Shown here in pieces: positions 1 to 7,330 of a stretch of DNA of 29,021 bases (position 1 is its first letter; every line of letters starts with the position of its first letter). The notes beneath the pieces were generated by a model. The model saw only the letters and a program-made list of their open reading frames with translations, was not told where the DNA came from and made no database searches. Both the position numbers and the translations under genes were made by a program. The stretch comes from Bacillota bacterium (GTDB taxonomy: Bacteria > Bacillota > Clostridia > Tissierellales > Peptoniphilaceae), in NCBI GenBank assembly GCA_023443025.1, contig JAEZWM010000019.1, positions 1 to 29,021 on the forward strand, written 5' to 3'.

Positions 1-551
1 AGCGTACTGTAGAAGGGGACTTAGGTATGAGATATTCAATCTCTTCAGTTGCAGAAGTTGCAGGTAAGAGGATGCTAAAATCATATCTGGGAGAAGAGTT
101 CGAGTACGATATAGCTGAGGAGATAAATAAAAGAACCAGTTCTCCAAGTTTTATAGCTCAGGACGAAAGAGATCTGAACTTTGATTATGCAATAGCTAAA
201 ATATGTACCAGAATATCAATGCTAAGACATGCCGGTGAAGTTGAGCAGATTTATTCTCCAACCGGAGCAATGTACCAACAAACAGGAAAGGACTTAATGG
301 ATCTACCTGTTGTTATTGGTACGGGTGGAATCTTGGTCTACACTGAACATCCCGAGGAAATCCTAAGTGCTTCAACGTTTACGATGGAAGAGCCTCAATC
401 ACTTAAACCAAGGAATCCTAAGTTTTACTTAGATGCTGATTATATACTTAGTAGCATGGGACTACTTGCTACATTGGACGAGGATATGGCTGTTAGAGTT
501 ATGAAAAAATATATAAAGAAAGTGGGTAGTACGAATGAGATGGAAAAATAA
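1..551 (+). CDS. glmL: Glutamate mutase accessory protein GlmL (MutL), 3' part
   Basis: The reading frame is open from base 3 and gives the last 182 residues of a protein whose family is usually about 460 residues, so the start lies upstream of the window. GlmL is an ASKHA-fold ATPase-like protein encoded between the two glutamate mutase subunits and thought to protect or reactivate the coenzyme B12 enzyme. The visible part carries a glycine-rich IGTGG segment typical of the nucleotide-binding half of this fold, about 100 residues after the ATG at base 27. That ATG is internal, because in-frame codons (RTVEGDLG) precede it without a stop. The gene overlaps glmE by 17 bases, which implies translational coupling. 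The small B12-binding subunit gene glmS would be expected just upstream. Identity rests on similarity and on context. Confidence 0.9.
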   Translation, partial: RTVEGDLGMRYSISSVAEVAGKRMLKSYLGEEFEYDIAEEINKRTSSPSFIAQDERDLNFDYAIAKICTRISMLRHAGEVEQIYSPTGAMYQQTGKDLMDLPVVIGTGGILVYTEHPEEILSASTFTMEEPQSLKPRNPKFYLDADYILSSMGLLATLDEDMAVRVMKKYIKKVGSTNEMEK

Positions 552-1992
552 GAAAATTCCTGAAGGCGAATTTATGGATGTAAGAAAAGAAGTTCTTGCA
601 ACATGGCCAACCGGAAAAGACGTTGATTTACAAGATGCTATAGATTATTTAAAAAAGATACCGGATGAGAGAAACTTTGCTAAGAAATTAGAGGTTGCTA
701 AAAAAGAAGGTAGAACACTTGCCCAACCTAGAGCAGGCGTTCCTCTACTTGATGAGCACATCGAATTACTTCAATACCTACAAGACGAAGGTGGATGTGA
801 CCTACTTCCAAGTACTATCGATGCGTATACCAGACAGAATAGATACGAGGAAGGCGAAGACGGAATAAGAGAATCGCAAAAGGCAGGAAGATCACTAATG
901 AACGGCTTCCCAGCAGTAAACCATGGTGTTGCAAATGTTAGGCATGTTGTTGAATCGCTTAATTTACCACTCCAAGCTAGACATGGTACACCTGACGGTA
1001 GACTGCTTGCTGAAATAATCCATGCCGGCGGATACACTTCAAACGAAGGTGGTGGAATCAGCTATAATATTCCATATGCAAAAGCTGTTTCTATTGAAAA
1101 AACTCTTGAATATTGGCAATATTGTGATAGACTTGTTGGATTTTATGAAGATAACGGAATTAGCATAAATAGAGAACCGTTTGGACCACTTACGGGTACA
1201 CTCGTACCACCTTCAACTTCTAACGCAGTAGCAATTATTGAAGCATTACTTGCAGCTGAGCAAGGTGTTAAGAGTATTACAGTTGGATATGGTCAATGTG
1301 GTAACTTAGTTCAAGACGTTGCAGCAATTAGAGCACTTGAAGAACAAACTGAAGCATATATCAAAGAGTATGGTTATGAAGACGTGGTTATAACTACTGT
1401 TTTCCACCAATGGATGGGTGGGTTCCCTGCTGATGAAGCTAGAGCATTTGGAGTTATTTCACTAGGTTCAACTGCAGCTGCACTTGCAGGAGCAACTAAA
1501 GTTATAGTTAAAACTCCTCATGAAGCATTTGGTATACCAACAAAAGAAGCAAATGCAGACGGAATTAAAGCTACAAAGATGGTTCTTAACCTACTTGAAG
1601 GACAGAGAATGCCTGCAAGCAAGAGCTTAAACGAAGAGATTGAAATTATAAAAGCTGAAACAAAATGTATGATAGATAAGATATTTGAACTAGGTTCAGG
1701 AGATTTAATAGCAGGTACAATTAAGGGATTTGAAGCAGGTATAATTGATATACCTTTCGGACCATCAAAATACAATGCAGGAAAGATGATGCCAGCTAGA
1801 GACAACGATGGTTCAATAAGATACCTAATGACAGGTAATATTCCGTTTACAAAGGATTTATTAGATTTCAATAGATCGAGATTAGAAGAAAGAGCTGCAT
1901 ACGAAAATAGACCTGTTGATTTCCAAATGACAGTTGATGATGTATTTGCAGTTGGAAAAGGAAGACTTATAGGAAGAGTGGAGGGTAAATAA
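535..1992 (+). CDS. glmE: Glutamate mutase epsilon subunit (methylaspartate mutase E)
   Basis: This is the catalytic subunit of adenosylcobalamin-dependent glutamate mutase, which rearranges L-glutamate to (2S,3S)-3-methylaspartate. The 485-residue length matches the family (about 483). With the start at 535, Arg66, Arg100, Arg149 and Glu171 fall at the numbers known for the substrate-binding 'arginine claw' and catalytic glutamate of the Clostridium cochlearium enzyme, so both function and start are well supported. It begins inside the end of glmL and ends one base before mal. The mutase is inactive without the small cobalamin-binding subunit, which is not in the window. Confidence 0.97.
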   Translation: MRWKNKKIPEGEFMDVRKEVLATWPTGKDVDLQDAIDYLKKIPDERNFAKKLEVAKKEGRTLAQPRAGVPLLDEHIELLQYLQDEGGCDLLPSTIDAYTRQNRYEEGEDGIRESQKAGRSLMNGFPAVNHGVANVRHVVESLNLPLQARHGTPDGRLLAEIIHAGGYTSNEGGGISYNIPYAKAVSIEKTLEYWQYCDRLVGFYEDNGISINREPFGPLTGTLVPPSTSNAVAIIEALLAAEQGVKSITVGYGQCGNLVQDVAAIRALEEQTEAYIKEYGYEDVVITTVFHQWMGGFPADEARAFGVISLGSTAAALAGATKVIVKTPHEAFGIPTKEANADGIKATKMVLNLLEGQRMPASKSLNEEIEIIKAETKCMIDKIFELGSGDLIAGTIKGFEAGIIDIPFGPSKYNAGKMMPARDNDGSIRYLMTGNIPFTKDLLDFNRSRLEERAAYENRPVDFQMTVDDVFAVGKGRLIGRVEGK

Positions 1993-1993
1993 T

Positions 1994-3235
1994 ATGAAAA
2001 TTGTTGATTTAATTTGTACACCTGGAACTACAGGATTTTATTTTGATGACCAAAAAGCGATTAAACTAGGTGCGGGACATGACGGTATGTTCTATGTTGG
2101 TGAGCCTGTAACACCTGGATTTACTTCAATAAGACAAGCCGGAGAGTGTATATCTGTAATGCTAATCCTTGATGATGGACAAGTTGCATTTGGAGATTGT
2201 GCAGCGGTTCAGTACTCAGGAGCAGGCGGAAGAGATCCATTATTCCTAGCAGAAGATTTTATTCCGGTAATAGAAGGACCAATTAAAGAACATTTAGTTG
2301 GAAAAGAGTTAAATAACTTTAAAGAACTTGCAGAGGAGATGGATCATCTACAAGTTGACGGCGACAGACTTCATACAGCAATCAGATACGGAGTTACTCA
2401 AGCACTTCTTGACGCTGTTGCGAAAGCTAAAAAGAAAACTATGGCTGAAGTTATAGTTGAAGAATACAATACAGGTGTAGAAATTAAGAGAATCCCAATT
2501 TTTGCTCAAACAGGTGATGATAGATACTTAAACGCTGATAAAATGATTATCAAGCATGTTCCTGTTCTTCCACACGGACTATTCAACAATGTTGAAGAAA
2601 AAACAGGAGTAAAAGGCGAAAAACTACTTGAGTATGTTGAGTGGCTAAGAGATAGAGTATTATCAAAGAGAGCTGATGACAACTATAACCCAATATTCCA
2701 TATAGACGTATACGGAACTATAGGTGATTTCACTGGTAACGATGTTGAATGGATGACAAGATATCTTAAGACTCTTGAAGAAGCAGCTAAACCTTTCCAA
2801 TTAAGAATTGAAGGACCTATGGATATGGGAAGTAAAGATGAACAAATAAGAGTTCTTTCAGAGCTTACTGCAAGCTTAGACAAAGAAGAAATTAATGTTG
2901 AGCTTGTAGCTGATGAATGGTGTAATACTCTTGAAGATGTAGTAGATTTTGCAAAAGCAAAAGCCGGACATATGATTCAAATAAAAACACCTGACCTTGG
3001 TGGAATCAATAACACTATCGAAGCAGTTCTAAAATGCAAAGAGTACGGAGTCCTATCTTACTGTGGTGGAACTTGTAATGAAACTACAAGATCTGCTGAG
3101 ATTCTTGTAAACTGCTCACTTGCAACAGGTGCAGATCAGCAGCTAGCTAAACCTGGAATGGGCGTAGATGAAGGATTCATGATAGTTAACAACGAAATGA
3201 ACAGAGTAGTTGCTCTAGCAAATAGAAATAAATAG
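1994..3235 (+). CDS. mal: Methylaspartate ammonia-lyase
   Basis: This enolase-superfamily enzyme removes ammonia from 3-methylaspartate to give mesaconate, the second step of glutamate fermentation. It is 413 residues long, the same as the Clostridium tetanomorphum enzyme. His194, the Mg ligands Asp238, Glu273 and Asp307, and the catalytic base Lys331 are all at the expected positions. The gene starts one base after the glmE stop, with the glmE 3' end (GGAGGG at about 1980) serving as its ribosome site, so the two are almost certainly cotranscribed and coupled. Confidence 0.97.
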   Translation: MKIVDLICTPGTTGFYFDDQKAIKLGAGHDGMFYVGEPVTPGFTSIRQAGECISVMLILDDGQVAFGDCAAVQYSGAGGRDPLFLAEDFIPVIEGPIKEHLVGKELNNFKELAEEMDHLQVDGDRLHTAIRYGVTQALLDAVAKAKKKTMAEVIVEEYNTGVEIKRIPIFAQTGDDRYLNADKMIIKHVPVLPHGLFNNVEEKTGVKGEKLLEYVEWLRDRVLSKRADDNYNPIFHIDVYGTIGDFTGNDVEWMTRYLKTLEEAAKPFQLRIEGPMDMGSKDEQIRVLSELTASLDKEEINVELVADEWCNTLEDVVDFAKAKAGHMIQIKTPDLGGINNTIEAVLKCKEYGVLSYCGGTCNETTRSAEILVNCSLATGADQQLAKPGMGVDEGFMIVNNEMNRVVALANRNK

Positions 3236-3245
3236 AGAGATATAA

Positions 3246-4091
3246 ATGAGACAAATAAGCACTAAAAGAATTGAGGAAGAGGTAAGGAGGCTAGTGATTG
3301 AAGCTAGCCACTTCCTTCCTGAAGATGTAAGGAAAAGACTCGAAGAATTAAGGAGTCAAGAGGACTGGGAATTAGCTAAAACAACCCTTGACCAAATCAT
3401 TGAAAATGCAGATATAGCTAAAAACAATCTGGTTCCTATGTGCCAAGACACTGGTATGGCGGTTGTTTTTGTAAAAATCGGTCAGGAAGTTGAAATTGTA
3501 GATGGATTTATCGGTGATGCTATTAATGAAGGAATCCGAAGAGGATATACAGAAGGTTTATTAAGGAAATCCGTAGTAGAAGATCCGCTTTATGACAGAA
3601 TTAACACAAATGATAATACGCCTGCAGTAATCCACTATGAAATAGTGCCCGGAGATAAGCTTAACATCATGATGGCTGCAAAAGGTTTTGGATCTGAAAA
3701 TATGTCTAGACTAGCAATGCTTAAGCCTTCAGATGGAGTTGAAGGTGTTAAGAATTTTGTTATGGAAACAGTTGAACTTGCAGGACCAAACCCTTGTCCA
3801 CCTATCGTTGTCGGAGTTGGACTTGGTGGTACCATGGATAAAGCTACACTACTTGCTAAAAAAGCTTTGATGCGTGATATGGACTCATATAATCCAAAAC
3901 CGGAATATAAGGCTTTGGAAGAAGAGTTACTAGAGATGATTAATGACTCAGGTATCGGGCCTCAAGGTTATGGTGGAAGAAGTACTTGCTTAAGAGTATT
4001 GATCGAGAGTTTCCCAACTCATATAGCAGGACTTCCAATAGCTGTCAATATCAACTGTCATGCAACAAGACATAAAGAAGTAGAACTTTAG
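3246..4091 (+). CDS. Class I fumarase-type hydratase, alpha subunit (likely mesaconase)
   Basis: This is the [4Fe-4S]-bearing subunit of a two-subunit class I fumarase/tartrate dehydratase-type hydro-lyase. The three probable cluster cysteines are Cys66 (MCQDTG), Cys184 (NPCPP) and Cys248 (GRSTC). The 281-residue length is normal for the separate alpha chain. It lies 10 bases after methylaspartate ammonia-lyase, whose product mesaconate is hydrated to (S)-citramalate in the methylaspartate pathway. Class I fumarases are known to act on mesaconate, so context favours a mesaconase role, alone or together with fumarase activity. Sequence alone cannot separate fumarate from mesaconate preference, so no symbol is given. 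The ribosome site is weak (GAGAGA), suggesting coupling to mal. Confidence 0.9.
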   Translation: MRQISTKRIEEEVRRLVIEASHFLPEDVRKRLEELRSQEDWELAKTTLDQIIENADIAKNNLVPMCQDTGMAVVFVKIGQEVEIVDGFIGDAINEGIRRGYTEGLLRKSVVEDPLYDRINTNDNTPAVIHYEIVPGDKLNIMMAAKGFGSENMSRLAMLKPSDGVEGVKNFVMETVELAGPNPCPPIVVGVGLGGTMDKATLLAKKALMRDMDSYNPKPEYKALEEELLEMINDSGIGPQGYGGRSTCLRVLIESFPTHIAGLPIAVNINCHATRHKEVEL

Positions 4092-4101
4092 GAGGAGGCA
4101 T

Positions 4102-4653
4102 ATGATTAAATTACAAACACCATTCTCCAGAGAGGATCTAAAAGACTTAAAAGCAGGAGATGTAGTTTACATTACCGGTACAATCTACACCGGAAGAGAC
4201 GCGGCTCATAAAAGACTAGTGGAACTTCTGGAAAAAGGTGAAGACTTACCATTTGACATAAAGGGACAAGTCATTTACTATGTAGGACCTACACCTGCAA
4301 GAGAAGGCGAACCAATCGGTTCAGCCGGACCGACAACATCTTATAGGATGGATGCATACACTCCTCAGCTGCTTGATGTCGGCCTAATGGGCATGATTGG
4401 TAAGGGAAAGAGAAGTCCTGAAGTTATCGACAAAATAGTAGAGCATGGAGCTGTATACTTTACAGCGATAGGAGGAGCAGCAGCGCTAATCAAAAGCACC
4501 ATCAAATCTGCAGAGGTTATCTGTTATGAAGACCTTGGTGCAGAAGCTGTTAGAAAACTTCATGTTGAAGACTTCCCTGTAACTGTAACGATCGACTCAA
4601 AAGGAGAAAATCTTTACGAAATAGGAAGAAGTGCATATTTAAATTCAAAATAA
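4102..4653 (+). CDS. Class I fumarase-type hydratase, beta subunit (likely mesaconase)
   Basis: This 183-residue chain is the partner of the preceding alpha subunit. It shows the beta-domain signatures GTIYTGRDAAHKR near residue 28, GPTPAREGEPIGSAGPTTS near residues 60-80, and a KGKRSP segment. The ATG follows a strong GGAGGAGG ribosome site, 10 bases after the alpha stop. It completes the hydratase that would turn mesaconate into citramalate. Citramalate lyase, the next pathway enzyme, is not in the window. A strong terminator begins 5 bases after the stop, making this the last gene of the glm-mal unit in the usual case. Confidence 0.9.
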   Translation: MIKLQTPFSREDLKDLKAGDVVYITGTIYTGRDAAHKRLVELLEKGEDLPFDIKGQVIYYVGPTPAREGEPIGSAGPTTSYRMDAYTPQLLDVGLMGMIGKGKRSPEVIDKIVEHGAVYFTAIGGAAALIKSTIKSAEVICYEDLGAEAVRKLHVEDFPVTVTIDSKGENLYEIGRSAYLNSK

Positions 4654-4657
4654 TAAT

Positions 4658-4684
4658 AAAGTGCAGGTAATACTGCACTTTTTA
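4658..4684 (+). terminator. Rho-independent terminator after the methylaspartate genes
   Basis: A 9-bp perfect stem (4658-4666 with 4673-4681, AAAGTGCAG/CTGCACTTT) has a 6-base loop and is followed by T-rich sequence. It sits directly after the beta hydratase stop and only about 20 bases before the larE start. Confidence 0.85.
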
Positions 4685-4702
4685 TTTACTCATGGAGGAT
4701 AT

Positions 4703-5494
4703 ATGGATAAACTAAGCAAACTGGAAAAAAGGCTTAAAGAACTTGCGAGTGAAGGAATAGTTTTGGCTTTTTCTGGAGGAATTGACTCTACACTTTTACT
4801 TTATTTGGTATCCAAAATTAAAACAGAGAAAATAGTTGCCCTTACATTTGAAAACCCACTAATGAAAGCAAAAGACATAGTAGAATCCAGCGAGTTAGCA
4901 AAAGAATATGGTATAAAACATTTAATAATCTCAGAAGATAAAATCCCGGTAGAGATTGAAAACAACCCTGTGGATAGATGCTATCTATGTAAAAGACATA
5001 TATTCACTACGATAATAAATGAATCAAAAAAGTTAGGATTTAATCATATTATAGACGGAACAAATGCAGATGATATTAAAGTATATAGACCCGGCATCAA
5101 AGCTTTGGATGAACTTGGTATAATAAGCCCACTTTTAGAACTGGGTATAAGTAAGGTTGAAGTAAGAGAGTTTGCAAACCGGTTTAATATAAGAGTATCA
5201 AATAAACCTTCATCTCCTTGCATGGCTACAAGACTGCCCTATGATACGAATCTCAATGAAGATGACTTTAAAAAGCTTGAAAATATCGAGAATGAGATTA
5301 TAGATCTGGGCTTTAAAAATATTAGAGCCAGGCTGTATGACAATCTAATAAGACTTGAAGTGGATTCTGATGATTTAAATATAGCTATCGAAAAAAGACA
5401 GAGTATAATAGAAATTGTGAAGAAAAATGGATACAGCTATACGACACTTGATTTGGAAGGGTTCAGGTCAGGTAGCATGGATATAAATTTATAA
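4703..5494 (+). CDS. larE: ATP-dependent sulfur transferase LarE, three-cysteine type
   Basis: This PP-loop ATPase of the LarE family supplies sulfur for the nickel-pincer nucleotide cofactor of lactate racemase and related LarA-type enzymes. The ATP loop SGGIDS is at residues 24-29. I chose ATG 4703, which has GGAGG 5 bases upstream. A longer frame from 4661 would begin inside the terminator hairpin. Cys93 and Cys96 (CYLC) plus Cys173 (SSPC) form the three-cysteine pattern of LarE homologues reported to carry a [4Fe-4S] cluster, rather than the single sacrificial cysteine of the lactobacillus enzyme. No larA, larB or larC is nearby. Another sulfur-insertion role is possible, but LarE fits best. 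Confidence 0.85.
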   Translation: MDKLSKLEKRLKELASEGIVLAFSGGIDSTLLLYLVSKIKTEKIVALTFENPLMKAKDIVESSELAKEYGIKHLIISEDKIPVEIENNPVDRCYLCKRHIFTTIINESKKLGFNHIIDGTNADDIKVYRPGIKALDELGIISPLLELGISKVEVREFANRFNIRVSNKPSSPCMATRLPYDTNLNEDDFKKLENIENEIIDLGFKNIRARLYDNLIRLEVDSDDLNIAIEKRQSIIEIVKKNGYSYTTLDLEGFRSGSMDINL

Positions 5495-5588
5495 AATACA
5501 ATAAATATATAAGATTACAAACCTCGATACTTGGGTAAATACTTAAGGAAAAGTATGTAACCAACAATAAAGAAAAAAGAGGTGTGAT

Positions 5589-6848
5589 ATGGGATTAATA
5601 AAAGCTGCATCTGATGCAATTGGCGGAGGTCTAGCGGATCAGTGGCTAGAAGTTATTGAAGCGGACGATATGGGAGCTCAAACGGTATTTACATCAGGAG
5701 TTCCGGTAAGAAGAGACTCGAAAAGAGGAGCAAATGTTAAAGGCACATCTAACTTAGTATCTGATGGGTCTGTTATTCATGTAAATCAAAACCAATTTAT
5801 GATACTCGTAGATGGTGGGAAAATTATCGATTATACTGCAGAACCCGGATACTTTAAAGTAGACAATAAGTCTGCACCTTCTATGTTTAATGGAGATTTT
5901 GGAGCAGCGATTAGAGAGTCATTCAACAGGATTAAATTTGGTGGAGTTCCTCCAACAAAACAAGAAGTGTTCTATATTAATACTCAAGAGATCAAGGGTA
6001 TTAAATTTGGTACTAGAAATGCAATCAACTATTTTGACAATTTCTATAATTCAGAGCTGTTCTTAAGAGCTCACGGTAATTACTCTATAAGAATTACAGA
6101 TCCTATACTATTCTTTAGAGAAGTAATTCCTAGAAATGCTAAAAAGGTTGATATTGACGAAGTCAATGAGCAATACCTATCTGAATTCCTAGAAGCTCTA
6201 CAAACTGCTATCAATATGCTAAGTGTTGACGGGGAAAGAATCTCTCATGTAACTTCCAAAAGTATGGAATTAAGTAAAAAGATGAGAGATGTACTTGATG
6301 ATGAATGGAAAGAGCAAAGAGGAATGGAAGTTCAAAGTGTTGGTCTAGCAAGTATCTCCTATGACGAAGAATCGCAAAAACTCATAAACATGAGAAACCA
6401 AGGAGCCATGCTTGGCGATGCCAGAGTTAGAGAGGGCTATGTTCAAGGCTCGATTGCTAGAGGACTTGAAGCAGCCGGATCAAACGAAGGCGGAGCAGGA
6501 CAAACCTATATGGGTATGGGCTTTGGTATGGGTGCAGCAGGAAATGTTATGGGGAACTTTTCAACCTCAAATACTGAACAAATGAAAATGGATGAAGCCA
6601 GAAGAGCGGAAGAAGCACAAAAGGCTGCAGGATCAGATGTTGAGTCACAAAAACAGGCTAATGTTAAGCCGGAAGGCGGATGGTTCTGTCCGGAATGCGG
6701 CACCGGAAATCAAGGGAATTTCTGTACTAATTGTGGGCATAAAAAACCTGAAATCGTAACAAATTCTTGTAGAAATTGCGGCTACACTCCTCCGGATGGA
6801 ACACCTGAACCAAAATTCTGTCCGGAATGTGGAAATCCATTTAAATAA
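5589..6848 (+). CDS. SPFH-domain protein with two C-terminal zinc ribbons (YdjI-like)
   Basis: This 419-residue protein belongs to the SPFH/'virion core protein' group that includes Bacillus YdjI. The SPFH-like region covers about residues 20-280, followed by a Gly/Met-rich linker (about 295-320) and two zinc ribbons: Cys367/370/379/382 and Cys394/397/411/414. No signal peptide or clear transmembrane segment is present, so any membrane contact would be peripheral or by oligomer. Family members are linked to membrane organisation and stress, but the exact function is unknown. The start has an AGAGGTG site. The next gene encodes a small membrane protein and may be its partner. Confidence 0.8.
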   Translation: MGLIKAASDAIGGGLADQWLEVIEADDMGAQTVFTSGVPVRRDSKRGANVKGTSNLVSDGSVIHVNQNQFMILVDGGKIIDYTAEPGYFKVDNKSAPSMFNGDFGAAIRESFNRIKFGGVPPTKQEVFYINTQEIKGIKFGTRNAINYFDNFYNSELFLRAHGNYSIRITDPILFFREVIPRNAKKVDIDEVNEQYLSEFLEALQTAINMLSVDGERISHVTSKSMELSKKMRDVLDDEWKEQRGMEVQSVGLASISYDEESQKLINMRNQGAMLGDARVREGYVQGSIARGLEAAGSNEGGAGQTYMGMGFGMGAAGNVMGNFSTSNTEQMKMDEARRAEEAQKAAGSDVESQKQANVKPEGGWFCPECGTGNQGNFCTNCGHKKPEIVTNSCRNCGYTPPDGTPEPKFCPECGNPFK

Positions 6849-6886
6849 ATTAGATTTAAAAAACAACATAAAGTAGAAAAACGTAG

Positions 6887-7300
6887 GTGATAAAAATATT
6901 AATACATGAAATGTTTGGTGAACTTACGACTTATGCGGCGATGATAATAGAATTTTTAGGAGTAGTTATTGTTATAATTGCAGTCGCTAAAGGATTTTAC
7001 CAAATAGCTGTGGTCAGAAAATTTGATTTTAAACAAGCCGGACAAGATGTGCTCGTAAGTTCTGGATTATCCACTGCGCTCGAGATACTCCTTGCAGCGG
7101 AGATATTAAAGACGTTAATAGTTAGGTCCACTTCTCAAATAATAGAGGTTGGAGCATTGATAATTATTAGAATATTTTTAACTTTAATAATCCATTGGGA
7201 GTTAATTCAAAAAGAGAGACATATAGATGTCAAACAAAAAGAACTAGATCAAGAGAAAGTAAAGCAGTGTGTGGATAATTTGGAAATAGAAAATAAATAA
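6887..7300 (+). CDS. DUF1622 family membrane protein
   Basis: This small integral membrane protein (137 residues from GTG 6887) has three hydrophobic segments near residues 15-38, 58-78 and 86-105, and a charged C-terminal tail. It matches the DUF1622 pattern (EFLGVVIVIIAVAKG, then a LASGLxxALEILLAAEI-like segment). Function is unknown. The start is uncertain: GTG 6887 has a poor ribosome site, while the alternative ATG 6911 has AGGTGA about 20 bases upstream, which is too far for a normal site. It follows the SPFH gene by 38 bases and ends at a bidirectional terminator, so the two probably form one transcript. Confidence 0.75.
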   Translation: MIKILIHEMFGELTTYAAMIIEFLGVVIVIIAVAKGFYQIAVVRKFDFKQAGQDVLVSSGLSTALEILLAAEILKTLIVRSTSQIIEVGALIIIRIFLTLIIHWELIQKERHIDVKQKELDQEKVKQCVDNLEIENK

Positions 7301-7304
7301 ACAA

Positions 7305-7330
7305 AAGGCATTCAGTTTTTTGAATGCCTT
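7305..7330. terminator. Bidirectional terminator between DUF1622 gene and helicase
   Basis: A 10-bp perfect stem (AAGGCATTCA 7305-7314 with TGAATGCCTT 7321-7330) encloses a 6-base loop. It can serve both converging genes, and its right arm overlaps the helicase stop codon at 7329-7331. Confidence 0.8.

Noticed and set aside
771..1037. Minus-strand frame inside glmE (and similar frames inside mal, metH, ilvC and others)
   Set aside because: Antisense shadows of well-supported genes with no ribosome sites and no recognisable protein sequence.
5526..5556. Short inverted repeat ATACTT/AAGTAT before the SPFH gene as terminator or operator
   Set aside because: Only 6 bp of A/T-rich stem, no T run and no second copy in a promoter context. 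It is likely chance.
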